Positions 1-9,142 of a stretch of DNA of 64,000 nt are shown one piece after another; within the stretch, counting starts at the first letter, position 1, and each line of letters opens with the position of its first letter. Location: the NCBI RefSeq assembly GCF_000406945.1, contig NZ_KE136354.1, positions 1,534,707 to 1,598,706 of the forward strand. Reading direction: 5' to 3'. This stretch comes from Enterococcus dispar ATCC 51266. Its GTDB lineage: Bacteria > Bacillota > Bacilli > Lactobacillales > Enterococcaceae. The notes under the pieces are model-generated. The model was not told the DNA's origin. It worked only from the letters and a program-made list of their open reading frames with translations, and did no database searches. The position numbers and the translations under genes are program-made.

Positions 1-407
1 CCACCAGAAAAGAACATGGTGATAATTCCCATCGTGGAATACAATCCCCGACCTTTTAAATTTCTTTTTGATAAAGCATAAGCCATAATGGCACAAAATG
101 CGGTATGCGCTAAAACACCAATTACTGTCTTTCCCACTGAAATAATTAATGCTTGCCAAATGGAAGCATCGCCTAAAACCTTGCGATAATTATCAAATGA
201 GATTTCTGAAGGCCAGAAAACGAAATCCCCCTTTGCCAATGCATCACTTGAGGCAAAAGATGACGCTACGATATTCCAAACCGGCACGATAATAATGATT
301 GTAAAAACGAGTAGGAGTAAAACATTAACAAAGTTGAAGATTTTACTGTCTTTATCTTGTACAACGTTACTTTTGGGTTTAGCGAGTGACAAACTTCTTT
401 TTTCCAT
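1..407 (-). CDS. Sugar ABC transporter permease, LplC/CUT1 type (3' end beyond window)
   Basis: The first 135 residues of an inner-membrane permease are visible; the rest lies outside the window. After a short basic N-terminus there is a long hydrophobic segment (about residues 25-47), an extracytoplasmic stretch, and a second membrane segment near residues 90-115, as in the second permease of CUT1 oligosaccharide importers. It starts at the ATG at 407 with a GGAGG site just upstream, 14 bp after the stop of the partner permease, so the two are co-transcribed. A substrate-binding lipoprotein probably follows outside the window (inference). Substrate is unknown; the adjoining beta-glucosidases suggest a beta-glucoside or oligosaccharide. 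Confidence 0.85.
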   Translation of the reverse strand, partial: MEKRSLSLAKPKSNVVQDKDSKIFNFVNVLLLLVFTIIIIVPVWNIVASSFASSDALAKGDFVFWPSEISFDNYRKVLGDASIWQALIISVGKTVIGVLAHTAFCAIMAYALSKRNLKGRGLYSTMGIITMFFSG

Positions 408-421
408 TACGTTTCCTCCTT

Positions 422-1369
422 TTACAAGACCGATTGATTATCGTTTAATTTTTTCGTAACAATATTGGTTGCAGCTAACAAAATAACTGAAATAATTGAG
501 ATTCCAAGCCCCACGGCTGTTGCATAAGAAAAGTCTCCTTGCATTAAACCAACACGATAAACGTAAGAATTAATGACTTCTGCTTTAGGCTGATTTTGAG
601 AATTCATCAAAACTAAAGTTTGATCTAAATTCGAATTGAATAAACCGCTTACACTTAAGATTAAATTTAACGAAATGATATTGCGAATCATGGGAATCGT
701 AATACTCCAAATTTGACGTAGTCGTGAAGCACCATCCATTTTGGCAGCCTCATAATACGTTGGATCAATACGCGCCATCGTGGCCAAATATAAAATTGTT
801 CCCCATCCAGCTTCTTTCCAAACATCTGATAAAGAAGCAATCCACCAATATTTACCAACGTCTAGCATGTGATTTTGCTTCGTCTGGATACCGATGAAGT
901 TTAACAACTCATTAATCATCCCGTTTGAAGAAAACCAGGTAATAATCATCCCACCTAAAATAATCCATGATAAAAAGTGTGGTAGATAAGAAATTGTTTG
1001 AATCACCCGCTTAAAGACACTGTCTCGTAATTCGTAAATCATCACGGCGATAATAATCGGTAAGACAAATCCAAAGGCTAGTTTCAATGCGCTAATGCCC
1101 AATGTATTCACAACCGATTGCCAAAAGTACTTATCTTCCATAATGATTTTGAAGTTTTCAAATCCCACCCACTGCGCACTGTCAATGGTGTCAATTACGG
1201 TGTAATTTTTAAAGGCAATCACTAAGCCGTAAATAGGAATAAAACTAAAAATAATCATATAAACAATCCCAGGAATTGCCATCGACTGTAATTGCCATTG
1301 GTGTCCAAAATCTCGCCACCATTTTTTAAAACGTGCCCCTAGGGTTGGTTTGGCTTTTGCTTCCAACAT
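422..1369 (-). CDS. Sugar ABC transporter permease, LplB/YtcP type
   Basis: Protein of 315 residues with about six membrane segments. The cytoplasmic EAA loop that contacts the ATPase is seen near residues 205-230 (EAAKMDGASRLRQIW). This is the LplB-like first permease of CUT1 oligosaccharide importers, which lack their own ATPase gene and use a shared MsmK-type ATPase (family knowledge). It lies 22 bp downstream of the LacI-family regulator and 14 bp upstream of the second permease, so regulator and importer form one transcript. Import by this route delivers unphosphorylated sugar, which fits the GH3 enzyme nearby better than the GH1 phospho-glycosidase. Confidence 0.88.
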   Translation of the reverse strand: MLEAKAKPTLGARFKKWWRDFGHQWQLQSMAIPGIVYMIIFSFIPIYGLVIAFKNYTVIDTIDSAQWVGFENFKIIMEDKYFWQSVVNTLGISALKLAFGFVLPIIIAVMIYELRDSVFKRVIQTISYLPHFLSWIILGGMIITWFSSNGMINELLNFIGIQTKQNHMLDVGKYWWIASLSDVWKEAGWGTILYLATMARIDPTYYEAAKMDGASRLRQIWSITIPMIRNIISLNLILSVSGLFNSNLDQTLVLMNSQNQPKAEVINSYVYRVGLMQGDFSYATAVGLGISIISVILLAATNIVTKKLNDNQSVL

Positions 1370-1391
1370 ATTTTCCTCCTAATTTCTAATC

Positions 1392-2405
1392 TTATTTTTG
1401 CAACTCGACTGCTGTTGTCGTTTCACCACGGATTAAACGACAATCTAAAATTTTATTCTCGCCAGCTTTATCACCGGCAATTAAAGCCAAAAGCTCTATC
1501 ACTGCTTCTTTTCCTTGTGTTCTAATCGGGTTTTGAACAGTAGTTACTCGCGGCTTGAAATAGCGTAATAACTCGATATCATCAAAACCAATTACACTAA
1601 AATCAGTAGGAACTTGCAGATTGTTTGCTTCCACAGCTTTAATGACACCAATTGCACTTAAATCATTACCGGCAATCCATGCTGTCGGCCAGTCCTTTTT
1701 GTCGGTTGTCTTTAAATAGTGATCGATATTTTCAAAACTCGCTTTTTCTTCAAATAATCCAGGGATAATCCAAGTATCATTTACAGTTAGCTCGGCGGCG
1801 CGCATCGCTTGAACATAACCTAAGTAACGCTCATCACTGTCATAAACGCCAGGATGTCCCGGCAAAAAACCGATTTTTTGATGTCCTTTTGCAATCAACT
1901 CTTTTGTAGCGAGTCTTCCTGCTTTACGAGAAGCAAAAACAATACTGCTGATACTACGATCATTGATTTGTCGATCCATAAATACAGCATTAATTCTTTC
2001 TGATTGAATTGTACTGAGCGCCTCATCATCAATTAAATCTTCAAAACCGATAAAACCATCCACCATATTCCCTAATAGATGTGAAGTTAAAACTTGTTTA
2101 TCAGAAGAGATAATGACATTCACCCCGTAGTGATGTTTTTCTGCTTCTTTTACAATTGCTTCTATTAAAGTGCTAAAGTAAGGACCAATAATGGTATGCG
2201 TATAAAAACCAATCATTTTTGTGCGCTTTGCTTTCAAATTTTTCCCCATCAAATTGGGGGTATAATGAAGTTTTTTTGCTGCTGCAATAACTTTTTCTTT
2301 TGTCTTTGGTTTCACCACGTCAACGTCGTTTAACGCTTTTGAAACAGTTGCAATAGAAACGTTAGCTTCTTTTGCGACTTCCCGAATTGTGACCCTCTCT
2401 TTCAT
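1392..2405 (-). CDS. LacI-family transcriptional regulator
   Basis: DNA-binding repressor of 337 residues. The N-terminal helix-turn-helix (IREVAKEANVSIATVSKAL) and hinge are followed by a periplasmic-binding-protein-like effector domain ending in the usual VTTVQNP segment. I chose the ATG at 2405 because GGGAGGA lies directly before it; an upstream TTG at 2417 has no such site. A perfect 18-bp palindrome with central CG (2417-2434) covers the region just upstream and a second near-copy lies at 2481-2498, which implies autoregulation. It heads the permease genes and probably controls the importer, perhaps also the glycosidases upstream. The inducer is unknown. Confidence 0.9.
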   Translation of the reverse strand: MKERVTIREVAKEANVSIATVSKALNDVDVVKPKTKEKVIAAAKKLHYTPNLMGKNLKAKRTKMIGFYTHTIIGPYFSTLIEAIVKEAEKHHYGVNVIISSDKQVLTSHLLGNMVDGFIGFEDLIDDEALSTIQSERINAVFMDRQINDRSISSIVFASRKAGRLATKELIAKGHQKIGFLPGHPGVYDSDERYLGYVQAMRAAELTVNDTWIIPGLFEEKASFENIDHYLKTTDKKDWPTAWIAGNDLSAIGVIKAVEANNLQVPTDFSVIGFDDIELLRYFKPRVTTVQNPIRTQGKEAVIELLALIAGDKAGENKILDCRLIRGETTTAVELQK

Positions 2406-2416
2406 AACTCCTCCCA

Positions 2417-2434
2417 AATAAAAACGTTTTTATT
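2417..2434. promoter_or_regulatory. LacI-type operator O1 (perfect palindrome)
   Basis: AATAAAAACGTTTTTATT is a perfect 18-bp palindrome with the central CG typical of LacI/GalR-family operators. It lies 12 bp upstream of the chosen start of the LacI-family gene. CcpA sites share this core, so CcpA binding is an alternative. Confidence 0.6.
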
Positions 2435-2480
2435 TTATTTAAATAAAAAAGAATGTGTTACTTTTTACATTCATATCATA

Positions 2481-2498
2481 AATAAAAACGTTTTCAAA
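2481..2498. promoter_or_regulatory. LacI-type or cre-like operator O2 overlapping the lacI-family promoter
   Basis: AATAAAAACGTTTTCAAA repeats the left half of the palindrome at 2417, with the centres 64 bp apart. On the minus strand it reads TGAAAACGTTTTTA, one mismatch from a cre consensus. It sits between a possible -35 TTGTTT and -10 TATGAT (17-bp spacer), a repressing position. Confidence 0.5.
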
Positions 2499-2556
2499 AA
2501 CAATAGTTTACAGTCGAGTTGGTTTTCGTTTCAACTTTTGGAAAAAAATGTCAAAA

Positions 2557-2573
2557 TGGTACCTGTTGTACCA
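2557..2573. promoter_or_regulatory. Inverted repeat TGGTAC-N5-GTACCA, possible regulator site
   Basis: TGGTACCTGTTGTACCA is a 6-5-6 inverted repeat between the GH3 gene and the LacI-family gene, immediately upstream of a minus-strand TTGACA. A near-identical repeat occurs at 6307-6323 upstream of the GH1 gene. Shared placement suggests one regulator for both transcripts; HutC/GntR-type or RpiR-type are possible, unproven. Confidence 0.45.
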
Positions 2574-2631
2574 CTGATAGGTTTAAAGTTATGAAATAAA
2601 TCTTAGACAAAGCGTTACTTTTAAAACAGAT

Positions 2632-4752
2632 TTAAAGCAGTTGCAACTGTACCTTGTCCACAATTTCAGTTGCACTAGTGGCTAAAAACAGCTGAATTTC
2701 ACCTGGATCTGAATATCTTTTTAAGTTTTCATGAACGTAAGCAAAATCTTTAGGTGAAAGAACAAATGAAATTGTTTTTGACTCTCCTGCTTCAAGATAG
2801 ACTTGTTTCCACTTTAATAATTCGATTTTAGGACGAATCATTTCAGTCACTTCATCTTGAAAATAAACTTGTGGCAAGGCAAAACCAGGAATTTGCGAGT
2901 CATTGCCAACGGTAAAACGAAGTGTTGCTTTTTCTCCTTTTGCAAGACTACTTTGTGATAAAGAAAAATCGCTAAAGGTAAAACGACTATAAGATAAACC
3001 ATGACCAAAAGCATATAACGGTCCATTTTCCTCATCCAAGTAGCGCGAAATATATTTCTCTTGACCATTGTCTTTAGTTTTGGGACGTCCTGTCGACATC
3101 TCCTGATAAGAATATGGTAGTTGACCGACACTGCGGGGAAAACTCATTGGTAAATGCCCACTGAAGTTTTCCTCTCCGCTTAATAGCGCAGCTAATGCAG
3201 AACCCATCTCACTGCCTAAAAACCAGCCTGAAATAATTGCTGCTGTTTTTGCTGCTTCTTGTGTTAAAACAAGTGGTCGTCCACTAAATGTAATTAAAAT
3301 CGTAGCCGGATTATTTTGGGCGGCCACAGCCACTAATTTTTGTTCAACCCCAGACAATTCCAAATTTGCACGACTAGCCGCTTCTCCAGCCTCATCACTG
3401 GTTTCACCAACAGCTAAAAGTACTTTATCAGCTTCTTTTACAGCCGTTATAACTGTTTGCCAATCTTTTTGATTATCGTCAATTTCCATCACTACAATTT
3501 GAGGAAATTTAGCTGTCAGTCCGTCTGCAAGACTGACAGCTTTTTGTCTATCCCCAATCCATGACCAAGCTCCCAAAACATCTTGGGTCGTTCCCTTGGT
3601 CCCAATTAATAAAATTTTCTCTGATTTTTTAAGAGGTAAGGCTCCTTCATTTTTTAAAAGAACTGCCGAACGAAGAGCTGCTTTATAGGCTAATTTTCTT
3701 AATTTGGTTTTATCAACCTGCGTTTTTAAACCACGATACGGATTTTCAAACAAGCCTAAATCATTTTTTAAATTTAATACCCGTAATACAGCTTCATCTA
3801 GTTGTTCTGTAAGATTTTCAGCGAGAATGATTTCAGCTAGCTCTTGCAAGTAGCAATCGGTCATCATATCAATATCAATCCCCGCTGTGAAAGCTTTGTA
3901 ACTTGCTTGATGGGGGTTTTCAGCTACACGATGCTGCATTAATTCCCCAATTGCTGCCCAGTCTGAAATAAGAACCCCTTTAAAACCTAATTCATGCCGC
4001 AAAACATTTTGAATGAGCTTTTTATTGGCAGTAACAGGAATGCCTTTGAAACTATTAAAAGACGTCATCACCATTTTGACGCCACTAGCTATCGCACCTT
4101 CAAAAGCAGGTAAATAATTTTGATACATTTCAACATCCGAGATATCCACAGTATTGTAATCGCGACCGCCTTCAGCGGATCCATAACCAATAAAATGTTT
4201 CACACAAGCGGCAATATGATTTTCTTCAGTAGCAAGATTATCCCCTTGATAGCCCCGAACATAACTTTCTGTTAGCACTTTAGAAAGTCTAGGGTCTTCT
4301 CCATTACTTTCTAAAACTCGGCCCCAACGCGGATCTTTAACATAATCTGCCATAGGTGAAAAAGTTACGTGAACCCCTTCTGTCGCTGCTTCAGCACCTG
4401 TAGCAGCAGCTACTTTTTCAATCATAGCCGCATCAAAACTAGCTGCTAAAGCCAGTGGAATCGGAAAGATTGTTTCATAGCCATGAATAACATCTGCCAT
4501 AAAAATTAACGGAATCTTATGACGACTATTTGCCAAATAATCTCTTTGAATTTTTTTGACCTCATCGCTACGGTGGGTCCCTAAAACAGAGCCAATCTGA
4601 TAAAGCTGCTCGTTATTCATTGACCACTGTGACATTGGACCCGTGATTTCTCCTGGATTACCAAAAAAATCAGGTGTGACTTGAACCAACTGTCCCACTT
4701 TTTCTGCCAAAGTTAAATCAGCTAAAATTGCTTTAAGCTTTGTTTTTTCCAT
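2632..4752 (-). CDS. Beta-glucosidase, glycoside hydrolase family 3
   Basis: Protein of 706 residues hydrolysing terminal beta-linked glucose or related sugars from unphosphorylated glycosides. The TIM-barrel domain contains the substrate-binding KHF (about residue 185) and the nucleophile aspartate in LISDW (Asp264). The alpha/beta sandwich domain follows, with a likely acid/base glutamate in the AVGETSDEAGE segment, then a C-terminal fibronectin-III-like domain. There is no signal peptide, so it acts in the cytoplasm on imported oligosaccharides, matching the ABC permeases downstream. Its ATG has GAGGAG upstream and lies 16 bp after the GH1 stop, so the two glycosidases are co-transcribed. 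Exact linkage specificity cannot be read from sequence. Confidence 0.93.
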   Translation of the reverse strand: MEKTKLKAILADLTLAEKVGQLVQVTPDFFGNPGEITGPMSQWSMNNEQLYQIGSVLGTHRSDEVKKIQRDYLANSRHKIPLIFMADVIHGYETIFPIPLALAASFDAAMIEKVAAATGAEAATEGVHVTFSPMADYVKDPRWGRVLESNGEDPRLSKVLTESYVRGYQGDNLATEENHIAACVKHFIGYGSAEGGRDYNTVDISDVEMYQNYLPAFEGAIASGVKMVMTSFNSFKGIPVTANKKLIQNVLRHELGFKGVLISDWAAIGELMQHRVAENPHQASYKAFTAGIDIDMMTDCYLQELAEIILAENLTEQLDEAVLRVLNLKNDLGLFENPYRGLKTQVDKTKLRKLAYKAALRSAVLLKNEGALPLKKSEKILLIGTKGTTQDVLGAWSWIGDRQKAVSLADGLTAKFPQIVVMEIDDNQKDWQTVITAVKEADKVLLAVGETSDEAGEAASRANLELSGVEQKLVAVAAQNNPATILITFSGRPLVLTQEAAKTAAIISGWFLGSEMGSALAALLSGEENFSGHLPMSFPRSVGQLPYSYQEMSTGRPKTKDNGQEKYISRYLDEENGPLYAFGHGLSYSRFTFSDFSLSQSSLAKGEKATLRFTVGNDSQIPGFALPQVYFQDEVTEMIRPKIELLKWKQVYLEAGESKTISFVLSPKDFAYVHENLKRYSDPGEIQLFLATSATEIVDKVQLQLL

Positions 4753-4768
4753 ACTTGCTCCTCTTAAA

Positions 4769-6199
<1,431 letters not shown>

Positions 6200-6224
6200 T
6201 CACCTCATTTTCTTAATTACGTTT

Positions 6225-6253
6225 AGTATAATTGGCAGCGTTTTATTCCTCAA
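6225..6253 (-). promoter_or_regulatory. Promoter of the GH1-GH3 operon
   Basis: The minus strand has -35 TTGAGG (6248-6253), a 17-bp spacer and -10 TATACT (6225-6230). AAAACGCTGCCA in the spacer is a loose cre-like match, so carbon catabolite repression is possible. Confidence 0.6.
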
Positions 6254-6294
6254 TAAACTTTAGGAACTCTGGCATCAGAATCAGTAAAAAGAAA

Positions 6295-6334
6295 AAAACA
6301 CCATCCTGGTACCGCTTGTACCACATGGTGTTTT
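6295..6334 (-). terminator. Terminator of the RpiR-family gene, containing a TGGTAC inverted repeat
   Basis: The outer stem AAAACACCAT/ATGGTGTTTT encloses the inverted repeat TGGTACCGCTTGTACCA (6307-6323), and a T-rich tract follows on the minus strand. The inner repeat matches the one at 2557-2573, so the element may serve as both terminator and protein-binding site. Confidence 0.6.
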
Positions 6335-6341
6335 TGGTAAC

Positions 6342-7085
6342 TTATTTTTGATGTAATTCATCCTCTTGCCTTTGTAAACGTTCTGCCAACTGCTCAATCA
6401 AGAAGATACAAGGGATCTGGCTCGTTAAATCTTCATGTTTTTTTACTCGCCTTACATCGACATGATAATCCAAAACATAATCTGACATCCGCCCCAGAGT
6501 AGAGTTGATATCCGAAGTAATAGCAATTGTTAAAAAATCATCTTTATTGCGAAAACCATTGGCCACTTCTACGACTTCATTTGTCATTCCTGAAACAGAT
6601 AGTGTTACTAAAATATTATCACTGGTATTTTGTAATTTGGACATAATAGGATAAGTAGGGTCAATTAAAGGATAGCTATTATATCCAATGGATGCAAAGC
6701 GTCGTGCAGCATATTCACAAATTGATCCAGAAGCACCAATTCCAAAAAAGATAATATTTTCACAGTATTGGATTTTCTCTACGATTTGATTTAACTTACT
6801 TTGGATATCTCGTGGAAAACGTTCACGACTTAAAATAGTCAATGCCTCTTCAAAGCCTTCACTTTTAGCTGCTTGCACACTAAATTGGCTACGAAATTCG
6901 GTAAAACTCTCATAGCCTAGTTTTCGAATTAACCGCATAACAGAAGACGCTGAAGTATGGGATTCCTGTGCAATATCTCGGACTCGCATATAAGGAATTT
7001 TATCAGCATTGCTACTCATATAATGGTAAATTGCCTGATCTGTATCAGATAGTACGTTAAAATCAATGTTGCCAAAAAAACTCAT
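6342..7085 (-). CDS. RpiR/MurR-family transcriptional regulator with SIS domain
   Basis: Protein of 247 residues. An N-terminal HTH_6 domain (about residues 1-75, including VRDIAQESHTSASSVMRLI) precedes a SIS sugar-phosphate-binding domain (about 100-230, with FFGIGASGSI and LSVSGMT). Members sense phosphosugars, which suits the adjacent 6-phospho-beta-glucosidase. It has its own promoter and a terminator before the GH1 gene, so it is not in the same transcript. The ATG at 7085 follows GGAGGATAAA. Regulation of the glycosidase pair by this protein is inferred from position. Confidence 0.88.
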   Translation of the reverse strand: MSFFGNIDFNVLSDTDQAIYHYMSSNADKIPYMRVRDIAQESHTSASSVMRLIRKLGYESFTEFRSQFSVQAAKSEGFEEALTILSRERFPRDIQSKLNQIVEKIQYCENIIFFGIGASGSICEYAARRFASIGYNSYPLIDPTYPIMSKLQNTSDNILVTLSVSGMTNEVVEVANGFRNKDDFLTIAITSDINSTLGRMSDYVLDYHVDVRRVKKHEDLTSQIPCIFLIEQLAERLQRQEDELHQK

Positions 7086-7133
7086 CTTTTATCCTCCTAG
7101 AGCGGCCGACTTTTTGAGCACGCTTTCTTGACT

Positions 7134-7162
7134 ATTCTACCTAAAAAAAGAAAAATCACCAA
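7134..7162 (-). promoter_or_regulatory. Promoter of the RpiR-family gene
   Basis: -35 TTGGTG (7157-7162), 17-bp spacer, -10 TAGAAT (7134-7139) on the minus strand, about 50 bp before the start codon. Confidence 0.5.
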
Positions 7163-7293
7163 TAGAAAAAAGATTACCGCTAAAATTACTCAGCTTATTT
7201 CTCAGAAAAGCTAGTGGATAAATCACTGGCTTATAAAGAAGTTGTAAGTATAAATTACATTATTTTGGTTAAAATAAAATTTTCTACTCCACC

Positions 7294-7328
7294 AAAGAGC
7301 ACAACAGCCTTAGCAGATTGTGCTCTTT
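7294..7328 (-). terminator. Hairpin downstream of the ABC exporter pair
   Basis: An 11-bp stem (AAAGAGCACAA / TTGTGCTCTTT) with a 13-nt loop follows the exporter stop at 7343. The T tract is weak, so termination may be partial. Confidence 0.5.
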
Positions 7329-7342
7329 AGGAGTAATTATAA

Positions 7343-9142
7343 TTAACTTGCAAACTGACTATTATAAAGATTGACGTAAAAATCGCCTTTTTTCATTAGA
7401 CTAGCGTGACTACCTTGCTCGATAATAGCACCATCTTTCATCACCAAAATCAAATCTGCATTTTTGATAGTTGATAGGCGGTGGGCAATCACAAAACTCG
7501 TACGCTCAGCCGTTAAACGGTCCATTGCCTGTTGAATCATTTCTTCGGTACGGGTATCGACGCTTGAAGTTGCCTCGTCCAAAATCAACAGTTGCGGATT
7601 GGCAAGAATTGCGCGCGCAATCGTCAAAAGCTGTTGTTGTCCTTGAGAGATTTGACTGCCATCGGTTGAAATTATCGTGTCATAGCCTTTTGGCAATGTC
7701 AAAATAAAGTGGTGACATTGCGCTGCTTTTGCCGCAGCAATAATTTCAGTGCGACTGGCATTTGGTTGTCCATAAGCAATATTAGCTGCCACCGTTCCTT
7801 CAAAGAGCCATGTGTCTTGTAAGACCATACCAAATTTTTGACGAATCTCCCCCCTTGCAAAATGACGAATATTTTTACCGTCAACTTCAATTTGTCCTTT
7901 ACTTAATTCGTAAAAACGCATCAATAAATTAATCATGGTCGTTTTACCCGCACCAGTTGGTCCTACAATAGCTACCATTTGCTTTGGTTTTACAGTGAAA
8001 TTGACATCTTTCATTAACAATTGGTCTTTTTCATAACCAAAAGAAACGTGTTTGAAACTTACTTTTCCACGTATTTGGGATGGTAAGGTAGCATTTAGTT
8101 CATTTTCCTTTTCGCAAGGTAAATCAAGAATTTCAAAGATTCGCTCCAAAGCGGCAAAGGCACTTTGCAAACTGTTGATTACATAGGATACTTGTGTAAT
8201 CGGTTCTGATACTTGATTTACATATTGTAAATAAGCTTGAACTAAACCGATTGATAACTGACCGTTAATAACCATTAGCCCACCGACAACTGCACTAATC
8301 ACAAAGCCAAGCTGGTTAATTAGTCGAATCAAGGGATTAATAGCAAAACTGACAAATTGAGCTTTTTTAAAAGCCTGAAATTGGGCTTCATTCAATTTGT
8401 CTAAGTCTGATTCTATTTGCTGCTGGCGGTTATATGCTTTAATAACCAAATTCCCTGAATATGTTTCCTCGGCCTTTGTTCCAACGTAACCTAAAGCTGC
8501 CTGATTTTCCGAAAAATAATCTTGATTTTTCTGAGCTAAGAAATTCGTTAGCGCTAAACTCAGCAACAAAATGATCACGATACCAAAGGTCAGTAACGGA
8601 CTAAGATAAATCATTAACCCCACCCCGATGATAATAGATAAGATTGCTGAAATCATCTGCATCAGTCCTACTTGTAAAACTTCAGATACTTTATCCAAAT
8701 CAAGAGTTGTCCGTGTCAATATGTCACCTGTTTTATACTGGTCAAAAAATTTGATCGGTAAATGATTCATCTTTTGTGTCAATTGTTTTCGTAAGCGTAA
8801 TGTTAATGTTTCTGCTACGCTTGCCATGGTGTATTCTTGCAAAAGCGAGAATAGCGCAATACCCCCCCATGCCAAAAATAATAATAAGACTGGCTGCCAC
8901 AATACCCGTCTTAAGTTGGCTGTTGTTATTTCACCCGCACGTAATAAAGCAACAATGGTATCTAGCCCCCAGCCTAAAATTAAAGGTGTAATTGCCATTA
9001 ATGTTGCAAAGAAAATGGCAGAAATAACAATCACTACAAAACGGCGCTTTTGCTCTAATAATAAACGAAATAGCCGCTGACCCGTTTTTTTGAAATCTTG
9101 TGGCATTTCGCGATTCTTTAACTCAACCTGCTTTGTGCTCAT
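7343..9142 (-). CDS. Heterodimeric multidrug-type ABC exporter, subunit with canonical Walker B
   Basis: Protein of 599 residues with six membrane helices followed by a nucleotide-binding domain. Walker A GPTGAGKTT is near residue 394; the signature is degenerate (ISQGQQQ) and Walker B is canonical (LLILDEATS). A degenerate signature here with a degenerate Walker B in the partner is the pattern of heterodimeric exporters such as BmrCD and TM287/288. The start at 9142 is preferred because GGAGG lies upstream and the resulting 20-bp overlap with the partner is small. E. faecalis efrEF beside the MerR gene chlR has the same layout (family knowledge); orthology is not proven here. Confidence 0.9.
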   Translation of the reverse strand: MSTKQVELKNREMPQDFKKTGQRLFRLLLEQKRRFVVIVISAIFFATLMAITPLILGWGLDTIVALLRAGEITTANLRRVLWQPVLLLFLAWGGIALFSLLQEYTMASVAETLTLRLRKQLTQKMNHLPIKFFDQYKTGDILTRTTLDLDKVSEVLQVGLMQMISAILSIIIGVGLMIYLSPLLTFGIVIILLLSLALTNFLAQKNQDYFSENQAALGYVGTKAEETYSGNLVIKAYNRQQQIESDLDKLNEAQFQAFKKAQFVSFAINPLIRLINQLGFVISAVVGGLMVINGQLSIGLVQAYLQYVNQVSEPITQVSYVINSLQSAFAALERIFEILDLPCEKENELNATLPSQIRGKVSFKHVSFGYEKDQLLMKDVNFTVKPKQMVAIVGPTGAGKTTMINLLMRFYELSKGQIEVDGKNIRHFARGEIRQKFGMVLQDTWLFEGTVAANIAYGQPNASRTEIIAAAKAAQCHHFILTLPKGYDTIISTDGSQISQGQQQLLTIARAILANPQLLILDEATSSVDTRTEEMIQQAMDRLTAERTSFVIAHRLSTIKNADLILVMKDGAIIEQGSHASLMKKGDFYVNLYNSQFAS

